Part shown: piece by piece, positions 1-4,764 of the stretch | Numbering within the stretch: position 1 is the stretch's first letter | Layout of the letters: the number at the start of each line of letters is the position of its first letter | NCBI GenBank assembly: GCA_944382025.1 | Contig: CALWMQ010000001.1 | Span: forward strand, 1-5,536 | Direction: 5' to 3' | DNA length: 5,536 bases | Source of the DNA: an uncultured Clostridia bacterium | GTDB taxonomy: Bacteria; Bacillota; Clostridia; Oscillospirales; Acutalibacteraceae | Program-made: the position numbers and the translations under genes | Notes under the pieces: model-generated | Seen by the model: only the letters and a program-made list of their open reading frames with translations | Databases searched by the model: none | Told to the model about the DNA's origin: nothing

Positions 1-155
1 CGGATATCCGTCTTCTCTTTCCTTATGCTGACGGCGGAATACGGTGTTCTCCCCGCCAGACCTTCCCGTCCCTTGGCAGATACCGAGCCAGCACCAATAT
101 CCTCAAGAGGTTCTGCCAAGAATCCCGCCTCTGAGGGGAGCATGACAGAAAAGTC
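1..155. other. Unassigned left-edge region upstream of prfC
   Basis: No recognisable gene lies here. Two plus-strand frames are open from the left edge: one closes at a TGA at 130-132 and the other at a TGA at 157-159. Either could be the tail of an upstream gene, but neither peptide resembles a family I know. A perfect 9-bp inverted repeat (CTTGGCAGA at 72-80, TCTGCCAAG at 112-120) encloses a 31-nt loop. It has no T-run after it and is not an obvious terminator. A minus-strand reading frame crossing this region into prfC looks like an antisense shadow. Confidence 0.4.
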
Positions 156-184
156 TTGATTATTTTGGGTATAACGGTTAAAAT
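156..184 (+). promoter_or_regulatory. Predicted sigma-A promoter of prfC
   Basis: A -35 box TTGATT (156-161) is followed, after exactly 17 bp, by a -10 box TAAAAT (179-184). Each differs from the vegetative consensus by one or two bases. Transcription would begin near 191 and give a 5' leader of about 58 nt. A second AT-rich hexamer, TATAAC (170-175), lies in the spacer but has no partner -35 at suitable spacing. This is prediction from sequence only. Confidence 0.55.
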
Positions 185-203
185 AAAAAGGTTGAATTTG
201 GAA

Positions 204-228
204 AGCTGCCGGATGTTTGCCGGCGGTT
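204..228 (+). other. Hairpin in the prfC 5' leader
   Basis: AGCTGCCGG (204-212) pairs with CCGGCGGTT (220-228) around a 7-nt loop. The top five pairs are perfect (GCCGG/CCGGC) and the lower four include two G-U pairs. It sits about 13 nt from the predicted transcript start and ends 8 nt before the ribosome binding site, leaving that site exposed. There is no T-run, so it is not a terminator. A 5'-stabilising or translation-modulating role is possible but unproven. Confidence 0.35.
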
Positions 229-236
229 GGATTGGT

Positions 237-241
237 GGAGG
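237..241 (+). promoter_or_regulatory. Ribosome binding site fixing the TTG start of prfC
   Basis: GGAGG (237-241, within GGAGGAA) lies 7 nt before the TTG at 249. No comparable site precedes the upstream TTG at 156 or the in-frame ATG at 213, so this site decides the start. Confidence 0.8.
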
Positions 242-248
242 AACCGCT

Positions 249-1835
249 TTGGCTGATTTACGTAATGAAATTGAGAAGCGCCGGACGTTCGCGATCATTT
301 CCCATCCTGACGCCGGTAAAACCACCCTGACTGAAAAATTCCTGCTGTACGGCGGCGCTATCGCGTCGGCGGGTATGGTCAAGGGTAAAAAATCCATGAA
401 ACACGCGGTATCCGACTGGATGGAGATCGAAAAGCAAAGAGGTATTTCGGTGACTTCCTCGGTTCTCCAGTTTCATTATGACGGTTACTGCATCAATATT
501 CTGGATACCCCCGGCCACCAGGATTTCTCTGAGGATACCTATCGTACCCTAATGGCGGCGGATTCGGCGGTGATGGTGATCGATGCCTCCAAAGGCGTGG
601 AAAAACAAACCATCAAACTGTTTAAGGTCTGTGTCATGCGGGATATCCCTATTTTTACCTTTGTGAACAAGATGGACCGGGAAGCCAGGGATCCTTTTGA
701 CCTGATGCAGGAGATTGAGGATGTATTGGGGATCGAAACCTATCCGGTCAACTGGCCCATTGGTTCCGGTAAAAATTTCAAGGGCGTGTATGAACGGAAC
801 AAAGACCGGGTTTTGTCCTTTACCTATAACGGGGTAGGGCAGGAAGCGGGAGCTGAGGTGATGGATGTCCATGACCCTGGCTTGAAATCCCTGTTTGGAG
901 AGGAACTGTACAATACCCTGCAGGATGATGTGGAGCTGCTGGACGGTGCGGGCGGCGAATTCGACCTGGAAAAAATCCGGCACGGCAAGTTGTCCCCGGT
1001 GCTTTTTGGTTTGGCCCTGACCAATTTCGGGGTGGAGCCGTTTTTGGAAAATTTCCTTCGGATGACCACTTCCCCGTTGCCCCGTCAATCTTCCGAAGGG
1101 GAAATCGACCCTTTTTCCCCGGATTTTTCCGCCTTTGTATTTAAAATCCAAGCCAACATGAACAAAGCGCATCGGGATCGGATCGCCTTTATGCGGATCT
1201 GCTCCGGCAAGTTCGAGAAAGGCCAGGAAGTGGTGCATGTGCAGGGGGGCAAAAAGATCAAGCTGACCCAGCCACAGCAGATGATGGCTCAGGAACGGGA
1301 GATCGTGGAGGAAGCATATGCGGGGGATATTATCGGTATCTTTGACCCGGGTATTTTTTCCATTGGGGATACCGTATGCGCTCCCGGGAAAAAATTCCAG
1401 TTTGAGGGTATCCCGACCTTCGCGCCGGAGCATTTCAACTTAGTTCGTCAGACCGATACCATGAAACGAAAGCAGTTTATTAAAGGAACCTCTCAGATTG
1501 CCCAGGAAGGCGCTATCCAGATTTTTCAGGAGCTGGGCGGCGGTATGGAAGAAGTGATCGTAGGCGTGGTGGGAACACTGCAATTCGATGTGCTGGAGTA
1601 CCGCCTGAAAAACGAATATGGGGTGGACATCCGTATGGAGGGCCTGCCTTATCAGTATATCCGGTGGATTGTGGGGGAAGACGTGGATGTGAAGGCCCTG
1701 GATCTCAGCTCGGATACCAAACGGGTTCAGGATATGCGGGGGCGTCCGCTACTGCTGTTTACCAATTCATGGAATATTCAATGGGCTTTGGATCATAATA
1801 AAGGGCTCCGGCTGGAAGAGTTCAGCCGCTCATAA
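249..1835 (+). CDS. prfC: Peptide chain release factor 3 (RF3)
   Basis: RF3 is a cytoplasmic translational GTPase that recycles class-1 release factors (RF1/RF2) from the ribosome after peptide release. From the TTG start the product is 528 aa, almost the same as the 529 aa of E. coli RF3. GTPase motifs are in order: P-loop SHPDAGKTT (18-26), the RGISVTSS switch segment (64-71), DTPGH (86-90) and NKMD (140-143). A beta-barrel domain II follows at about 295-390 and an RF3-type C-terminal domain to the end, including FQELGGGMEEVIVGVVGTLQ. The SHPDAGKTT P-loop and RF3 C-terminus separate it from EF-G, which is longer, and from EF-Tu and LepA. The reading frame extends upstream to 156, but the ribosome binding site at 237-241 and the family length support 249. 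The gene appears monocistronic, with its own promoter and terminator. The stop is TAA. Confidence 0.96.
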   Translation: MADLRNEIEKRRTFAIISHPDAGKTTLTEKFLLYGGAIASAGMVKGKKSMKHAVSDWMEIEKQRGISVTSSVLQFHYDGYCINILDTPGHQDFSEDTYRTLMAADSAVMVIDASKGVEKQTIKLFKVCVMRDIPIFTFVNKMDREARDPFDLMQEIEDVLGIETYPVNWPIGSGKNFKGVYERNKDRVLSFTYNGVGQEAGAEVMDVHDPGLKSLFGEELYNTLQDDVELLDGAGGEFDLEKIRHGKLSPVLFGLALTNFGVEPFLENFLRMTTSPLPRQSSEGEIDPFSPDFSAFVFKIQANMNKAHRDRIAFMRICSGKFEKGQEVVHVQGGKKIKLTQPQQMMAQEREIVEEAYAGDIIGIFDPGIFSIGDTVCAPGKKFQFEGIPTFAPEHFNLVRQTDTMKRKQFIKGTSQIAQEGAIQIFQELGGGMEEVIVGVVGTLQFDVLEYRLKNEYGVDIRMEGLPYQYIRWIVGEDVDVKALDLSSDTKRVQDMRGRPLLLFTNSWNIQWALDHNKGLRLEEFSRS

Positions 1836-1892
1836 GACAAGCTGTTCCCCGCCGGAACCTCTTATGGATATCGACACATGCCTGGTCCCCTG

Positions 1893-1919
1893 CGCCTGAT
1901 ACATCCGGTCAGGCGTTTT
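1893..1919 (+). terminator. Intrinsic terminator of prfC
   Basis: CGCCTGA (1893-1899) and TCAGGCG (1909-1915) form a perfect 7-bp stem with a 9-nt loop, followed by TTTT then GT. It lies 58 nt after the prfC stop. Its right arm contains the stop codon of the converging DUF3795 gene, so the two genes share this boundary. A weaker hairpin (GTTCC 1844-1848, GGAAC 1854-1858) sits between the prfC stop and this terminator and has no T-run. On the minus strand the main hairpin has no T-run, so it should act mainly on prfC transcripts. Confidence 0.75.
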
Positions 1920-2487
1920 GTGGGGGCTGGGCTGTTTTTTTCGGTTTTTTTACCAGTTTCAGGCTGATGCCCTGTTGATCCGCCAGTTCCTGGAACAGGC
2001 GTACGGCAATCAACGCCTTCTCTTTGATGGGAAGGCCCTCCATACCTTCCCATCCTTCCAGAGTCCGCATGACAGCCTGGATATCCGCCAGTTCCAGAAG
2101 ATATACAGCGGTGCAGAAAAAAGATTTCCGGCGCCCATCATTATAGTTCTCCAACAGCCGCTGCAGGATGGCCATTTTCTCATGCAGTTCCTTCAGATAG
2201 GCCTCCAGCCCCAGCTGCTGCGCCCGATCCATATCTTTCTGCCGGAACCGGCCGGGAATAAAGGAATCATAGGGTTCCATCTCATCATATTGGGCGCAGG
2301 GGTATTCACCGCATTGGAAGCAGTAAGAGATATGGCCATGGCAGATACTGCATTTGGCGATAGGGCAGGGCTGGTTCCCATCGCCACCGCCGCATCCGGG
2401 GCAGTAGCCGCCGATGTACATGGTACACAACCCGCATTTTAACCCGCAAAGGGAAAACAGAGGCTCTTGACGCGTAAAATCTTTCAA
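1909..2487 (-). CDS. DUF3795 family cysteine-rich protein
   Basis: This is a 192-aa protein of unknown function. Residues 14-64 carry eleven cysteines: C14, C18, C21, C29, C32, C41, C46, C49, C56, C59 and C64. They begin with CGLKCGLC and continue through CPGC, CSIC and CFQC. This N-terminal layout is typical of the DUF3795 family, whose cysteines are presumed to bind zinc or an Fe-S cluster. Residues about 85-175 look helical, with a heptad-like region at 93-115 and one further cysteine (C125). The tail (180-192) is basic and proline-rich. No signal peptide or membrane segment is visible, so it is probably cytoplasmic. The frame is open upstream to 2979, but a TTG at 2487-2485 preceded by AGGAGG gives a start right before the family-like segment. 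The stop (TGA) lies inside the prfC terminator. Family assignment is fairly firm; function is unknown. Confidence 0.85.
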   Translation of the reverse strand: MKDFTRQEPLFSLCGLKCGLCTMYIGGYCPGCGGGDGNQPCPIAKCSICHGHISYCFQCGEYPCAQYDEMEPYDSFIPGRFRQKDMDRAQQLGLEAYLKELHEKMAILQRLLENYNDGRRKSFFCTAVYLLELADIQAVMRTLEGWEGMEGLPIKEKALIAVRLFQELADQQGISLKLVKKPKKTAQPPQNA

Positions 2488-2497
2488 TTTCCGATTT

Positions 2498-2503
2498 CCT
2501 CCT
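2498..2503 (-). promoter_or_regulatory. Ribosome binding site for the TTG start of the DUF3795 gene
   Basis: On the minus strand a perfect AGGAGG (2503-2498) stands 10 nt before the TTG at 2487. No ATG or GTG lies in frame between this site and the conserved cysteine segment. This argues against the much longer upstream extension of the frame. Confidence 0.7.
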
Positions 2504-2579
2504 GCCGTTATTTCAGAAATCTCTGAGCCAGATACTAACCGTCCCGCTTTCCAGCCGCACAAAAGAATGCCGGATCGAT

Positions 2580-2606
2580 GGAGGCACAGTGTCGACACTG
2601 TCCTCC
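2580..2606. repeat. Perfect 16-bp palindrome with extended stem in the DUF3795 leader
   Basis: ACAGTGTCGACACTGT (2586-2601) is a perfect palindrome. Flanking GGAGG (2580-2584) and CCTCC (2602-2606) extend the pairing by five pairs past a single bulged C (2585), which gives a strong hairpin in RNA. It lies about 100 nt upstream of the DUF3795 start codon and about 90 nt inside the predicted transcript. It could be an operator for a dimeric repressor or a structured leader element. It has no T-run, so it is not a terminator. Confidence 0.55.
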
Positions 2607-2697
2607 GGTATATCCCATTGGCCGATCCTGCCGTGATCCTGTTCACAGCATCTCCGTGGAGAGGAGAAGACTGGTTTTGGAAACAGTATAGAGCCAA

Positions 2698-2726
2698 AGT
2701 ATAACATGGGTCCTGCCGAGAGGCAA
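2698..2726 (-). promoter_or_regulatory. Predicted promoter of the DUF3795 gene
   Basis: On the minus strand TTGCCT (2726-2721) is followed after 17 bp by TATACT (2703-2698). A TG dinucleotide one base upstream of the -10 makes it an extended -10 (TGTTATACT). Transcription would start near 2691 and leave a leader of about 200 nt. An alternative pair slightly upstream, TTGATG (2762-2757) and TATAGG (2739-2734), also has 17-bp spacing but a poorer -10. A perfect TATAAT (2736-2741) is also present on the plus strand, with only a weak -35. Confidence 0.5.
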
Positions 2727-2762
2727 TAGGTGCCCTATAATAAGACATGTGGTATGCATCAA

Positions 2763-3060
2763 GTGGCTCATTAATGGGTGAATAGGATGATCGGGGGGAG
2801 CGGAGCCAATGCCGATCCGTCAGGGGCGGTTTTCCATAAAGGATGTATCGCTGGATACCGGCTGCGGGAGTGGAGGAATGTCTGTATACGCCTGCAGCGG
2901 CCGGATAAGCGCCTGTCCCCCAAACTAGGCGATACTTCCGCAAAGCCCAATACCGTTCTTTCGTGGGAACTCCTGGCACCAGGCAATAGGCCTTGGACGC
3001 GCGGCATAGCGTGCCATTTTCCGCTTTTTGGGTACACGGAGATATTTTTTAATTGAGGCC
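2763..3060. other. Intergenic stretch with no supported gene
   Basis: Nothing convincing was found in these roughly 300 bases. A plus-strand frame of 92 codons beginning with GTG at 2778 and several minus-strand frames are open, but none has a proper ribosome binding site or resembles a known family. No tRNA, T-box, RNase P, SRP or tmRNA signature was recognised. AGGCAATAGG at 2981-2990 repeats the same 10-mer found at 2721-2730. The stretch may be regulatory, may hold an uncharacterised RNA, or may be decayed coding sequence. Confidence 0.4.
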
Positions 3061-3089
3061 TTGACAATATGGTTGAAAAGCGTTATGCT
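3061..3089 (+). promoter_or_regulatory. Strong predicted promoter of the aroF leader
   Basis: A perfect -35 box TTGACA (3061-3066) and a -10 box TATGCT (3084-3089) are separated by exactly 17 bp. This is the best promoter in the window. Transcription should begin around 3096, some 25 nt before the leader ORF. The -10 box lies inside an 18-bp palindrome, which suggests that a repressor can block it. Confidence 0.8.
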
Positions 3090-3100
3090 TTAAAGCATAA
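3083..3100. promoter_or_regulatory. Perfect 18-bp palindrome overlapping the -10 box (candidate operator)
   Basis: TTATGCTTTAAAGCATAA reads the same on both strands with no mismatch. It covers the whole -10 box and the expected transcription start. A dimeric repressor bound here would occlude RNA polymerase. A half-site-like TATGCTTT recurs at 3120-3127, over the leader start codon. The protein that binds is not evident from the sequence; an aromatic-amino-acid-responsive repressor is only a guess from context. Confidence 0.6.
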
Positions 3101-3120
3101 AAGTGAAAGGAAAAGACGCT

Positions 3121-3237
3121 ATGCTTTTGCTGAACGGTGCGCAAGGCTCCCTGTCAGTTAAATATGCGTATTATTACCTGGGCTATTGGGCCACGGGCGT
3201 CTTTTGCTGTCACAAAATTGCCGGAGCCGATCAATAA
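3121..3237 (+). CDS. Tyr-rich leader peptide of aroF (candidate attenuator peptide)
   Basis: This 38-codon ORF starts with ATG and ends with TAA. AAAGGA (3106-3111) lies 9 nt before the start. Residues 14-23 read KYAYYYLGYW: five Tyr codons (3163-3165, 3169-3177, 3184-3186) among eight, followed directly by Trp (3187-3189). Phe28 follows, then two Cys and a His. It has no recognisable domain or signal peptide. Its stop codon ends 20 nt before a strong intrinsic terminator. By analogy with the trp, phe and his leader peptides of other bacteria, ribosomes short of charged tRNA-Tyr would stall on these codons and change folding of the RNA ahead. The next annotated gene makes the first committed enzyme of aromatic amino acid synthesis, which fits. 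The alternative is a free-standing small protein or an sRNA with an incidental ORF. Confidence 0.75.
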   Translation: MLLLNGAQGSLSVKYAYYYLGYWATGVFCCHKIAGADQ

Positions 3238-3257
3238 GACGGCGTTTCTGTTCAAGG

Positions 3258-3300
3258 AAGCGGCAGCTTTTGCTCAGCAAAAGCTGCCGCTTATTTGTTT
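3258..3300 (+). terminator. Strong intrinsic terminator / attenuator after the leader peptide
   Basis: AAGCGGCAGCTTTTGC (3258-3273) pairs perfectly over 16 bp with 3277-3292 across a 3-nt loop (TCA). ATTTGTTT follows (3293-3300), an imperfect but U-rich tail. A possible competing antiterminator pairs AAAA and TGCCG (3214-3217, 3219-3223) with CGGCA and TTTT (3261-3265, 3268-3271). A ribosome at the leader stop codon would cover 3214-3223 and favour the terminator. A ribosome stalled on the Tyr codons would leave it free. The terminator is clear; its regulated nature is inference. Confidence 0.8.
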
Positions 3301-3648
3301 ATCCGCCCATGACGGAACAGCTGTTTCAGATAGAGCGGATTAAGAGGGCCTTTCGGGCAGCACTGGCTGCTAGTAAGCGAAAACGGTATTTGAGATTTAT
3401 GGCCTATATAAGAACCGGAGCATGGTCCCCTGGGACACAGGGGCGAGCAAAACGGCCACACCACAGGATGGATACGTTTTCCGTGCTGCCGAAAAGCCCT
3501 TGAACATACCGGCGGTTTCCAAAGGACCAGAAGGAGCGGTGACTATGCGGGCACGGGGATAGGCTGGTTGAGAAGGGCAGATGTTGGGGAGAATACGCTG
3601 TCCCGGCAAATGGGATAGGGTATAACATAAAAGCAAGAGATATTGATT
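3301..3648 (+). other. Long unexplained stretch between the attenuator and aroF
   Basis: About 350 nt separate the terminator from the aroF ribosome binding site. An ATG frame of 64 codons (3310-3504) has no ribosome binding site and no family resemblance, although it contains the aromatic-rich segment RYLRFMAYIRTGAW. Two perfect small hairpins are visible: GCAGC/GCTGC (3357-3361, 3366-3370; 4-nt loop) and CCCCTG/CAGGGG (3427-3432, 3438-3443; 5-nt loop). Neither has a T-run. A five-codon ATG minigene (3545-3562) follows an AAGGAG-like site. TATAAC (3621-3626) could be a -10 box for a second aroF promoter, but no matching -35 is present. No T-box motif was recognised. Confidence 0.4.
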
Positions 3649-3655
3649 AGGAGGT
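3649..3655 (+). promoter_or_regulatory. Ribosome binding site of aroF
   Basis: A perfect AGGAGGT (3649-3655) stands 7 nt before the ATG at 3663, and no other in-frame start competes. It predicts efficient translation once transcripts reach this point. Confidence 0.85.
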
Positions 3656-3662
3656 CGTTGCC

Positions 3663-4691
3663 ATGATTATTGTACTCAAACCCAAGGCGGAAGAAAAGAA
3701 AATCCAGGCCCTGTTGGAAGGTTTTACCCAAATGGGGCTGTCACACAACGTCAGTGCCGGCGCCCATACCACCATTGTAGGGATTATCGGGGATACGTCC
3801 AAGGTGGATGTGGACAGCGTGCTGGCCAACGATATTGTGGAAGATGTCAAACGGGTATCGGAGCCCTACAAGGCGGCTAACCGTAAATTCCATCCTGATG
3901 ACACGGTGGTGGAAATCCCAACCCCATCCGGTGGTGTGGAACGAGTAGGCGGGGAACATTTTACCGTCGTAGCGGGGCCATGCTCTGTAGAGAATGAGGA
4001 GCAGATTGTGGAGGTGGCTCAGGCCGTGAAGCGGAGCGGTGCCCGGCTGCTGCGAGGCGGGGCGTTTAAGCCCCGGACATCCCCCTATGCTTTCCAGGGA
4101 CTCCATGAGCGAGGCATAGAGCTATTGCTGCTGGCCAAAAAAGAAACCGGTTTGCCGATTGTAACCGAATTGATGAGCCTGCACCATCTGGATCTCTTCA
4201 GGGATGTGGATGTTATTCAGGTAGGAGCCAGAAACATGCAGAATTTTGAGATGCTCAAGGAACTGGGACACTGCGATAAGCCGATTCTGTTGAAACGGGG
4301 GCTGGCCAATACCATAGAGGAATGGCTGATGAGCGCAGAGTATATCATGGCCGGAGGCAATCACCGGGTAATCCTTTGCGAGCGGGGGATCCGTACTTTT
4401 GAAACCATGACCCGTAATACCCTGGATATTTCCGCCATTCCCATGCTGAAGCATCAGTCCCATCTGCCGGTGATGGTGGATCCCAGCCATGCGGCGGGTA
4501 TTCCCTGGATGGTAGAGCCCTTGTCCAAGGCGGCTGTAGCCGCCGGGGCAGATGGCGTGATGATTGAGGTGCATAACAATCCCGGCAAAGCATTGTGTGA
4601 TGGGGCCCAGTCCCTGACACCGGGACAGTTCGGCCAGGTGATGGGGAAACTGTCCCGCCAGTTGGAGTTTGAGGGACGGGTACTGGGGTGA
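3663..4691 (+). CDS. aroF: 3-deoxy-7-phosphoheptulonate (DAHP) synthase, type I-beta with N-terminal regulatory domain
   Basis: The enzyme condenses phosphoenolpyruvate with erythrose 4-phosphate to DAHP, the first step of the shikimate route to Phe, Tyr and Trp, in the cytoplasm. The product is 342 aa, close to the 338 aa of the Thermotoga maritima enzyme, which it resembles throughout. Residues 1 to about 70 form the ferredoxin-like (ACT-like) domain, which in the Thermotoga enzyme binds Tyr for feedback inhibition. The TIM barrel follows, with VAGPCSVE (103-110), RGGAFKPRTSPYAFQG (131-146), LLKRG (209-213) and LCERGIRT (238-245). The four metal ligands are all present: Cys107, His276 in DPSHAAG, Glu302 in IEVH and Asp313. 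Their spacing nearly matches the Thermotoga enzyme. No chorismate mutase domain is fused. The nearest strong upstream promoter is that of the Tyr-rich leader at 3061, which suggests attenuation control. The stop is TGA. Confidence 0.96.
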   Translation: MIIVLKPKAEEKKIQALLEGFTQMGLSHNVSAGAHTTIVGIIGDTSKVDVDSVLANDIVEDVKRVSEPYKAANRKFHPDDTVVEIPTPSGGVERVGGEHFTVVAGPCSVENEEQIVEVAQAVKRSGARLLRGGAFKPRTSPYAFQGLHERGIELLLLAKKETGLPIVTELMSLHHLDLFRDVDVIQVGARNMQNFEMLKELGHCDKPILLKRGLANTIEEWLMSAEYIMAGGNHRVILCERGIRTFETMTRNTLDISAIPMLKHQSHLPVMVDPSHAAGIPWMVEPLSKAAVAAGADGVMIEVHNNPGKALCDGAQSLTPGQFGQVMGKLSRQLEFEGRVLG

Positions 4692-4699
4692 ACGGCGGA

Positions 4700-4762
4700 C
4701 TATCCGTCGGCTGACGGGTACCGGATAGGAAGAGATGCCGGTATCCCTGTTATAAAGGGCAT
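4700..4762. other. Stem-loops in the aroF-sirtuin convergent gap
   Basis: Between the two stops lie CTATCCG (4700-4706) / CGGATAG (4722-4728), with a nested alternative CCGTC/GACGG (4704-4708, 4713-4717), and ATGCC (4735-4739) / GGCAT (4758-4762). They are symmetric and could end transcripts from both sides. Neither strand shows a good T-run after a stem, so these are weak terminator candidates only. Confidence 0.3.
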
Positions 4763-4764
4763 GG

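Noticed and set aside
72..120. 9-bp inverted repeat with 31-nt loop near the left edge
   Set aside because: It has a long loop and no T-run or nearby gene end that I can identify. It is recorded within the left-edge region but not called a terminator or operator.
549..1433. Long minus-strand frame (294 codons) inside prfC
   Set aside because: It is antisense to a confidently identified release factor gene, has no family resemblance, and is explained by the codon bias of prfC. The same applies to antisense frames inside aroF and the sirtuin gene.
2488..2979. Upstream extension of the DUF3795 frame to 2979
   Set aside because: The extra 164 residues do not resemble DUF3795 proteins. They would span a good promoter and a palindrome, and the ribosome binding site at 2498-2503 marks an internal start.
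2778..3056. 92-codon plus-strand frame beginning with GTG
   Set aside because: It has no good ribosome binding site and no family resemblance, and it overlaps equally long open frames on the other strand. It runs to the edge of the leader promoter, so chance openness in a GC-moderate gap is more likely.
3137..3343. 68-codon GTG frame overlapping the leader peptide in another frame
   Set aside because: It has no ribosome binding site and reads straight through the terminator hairpin. The Tyr-rich frame has its own ribosome binding site and stops before the terminator.
3545..3562. Five-codon minigene (ATG to TAG) after an AAGGAG-like site
   Set aside because: Such short ORFs arise often by chance. 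It has no run of regulatory codons and no adjacent terminator.
3621..3626. TATAAC as -10 box of a separate aroF promoter
   Set aside because: The hexamer at the right upstream distance (CTGTCC) is a poor -35 and there is no TG extension. A weak promoter here cannot be ruled out, but I would not annotate it.
3301..3662. Possible T-box riboswitch upstream of aroF
   Set aside because: Tyr T-boxes are common before such genes in Bacillota, so I looked for the AGGGTGGNACCGCG core and a terminator just before the gene. I found neither.
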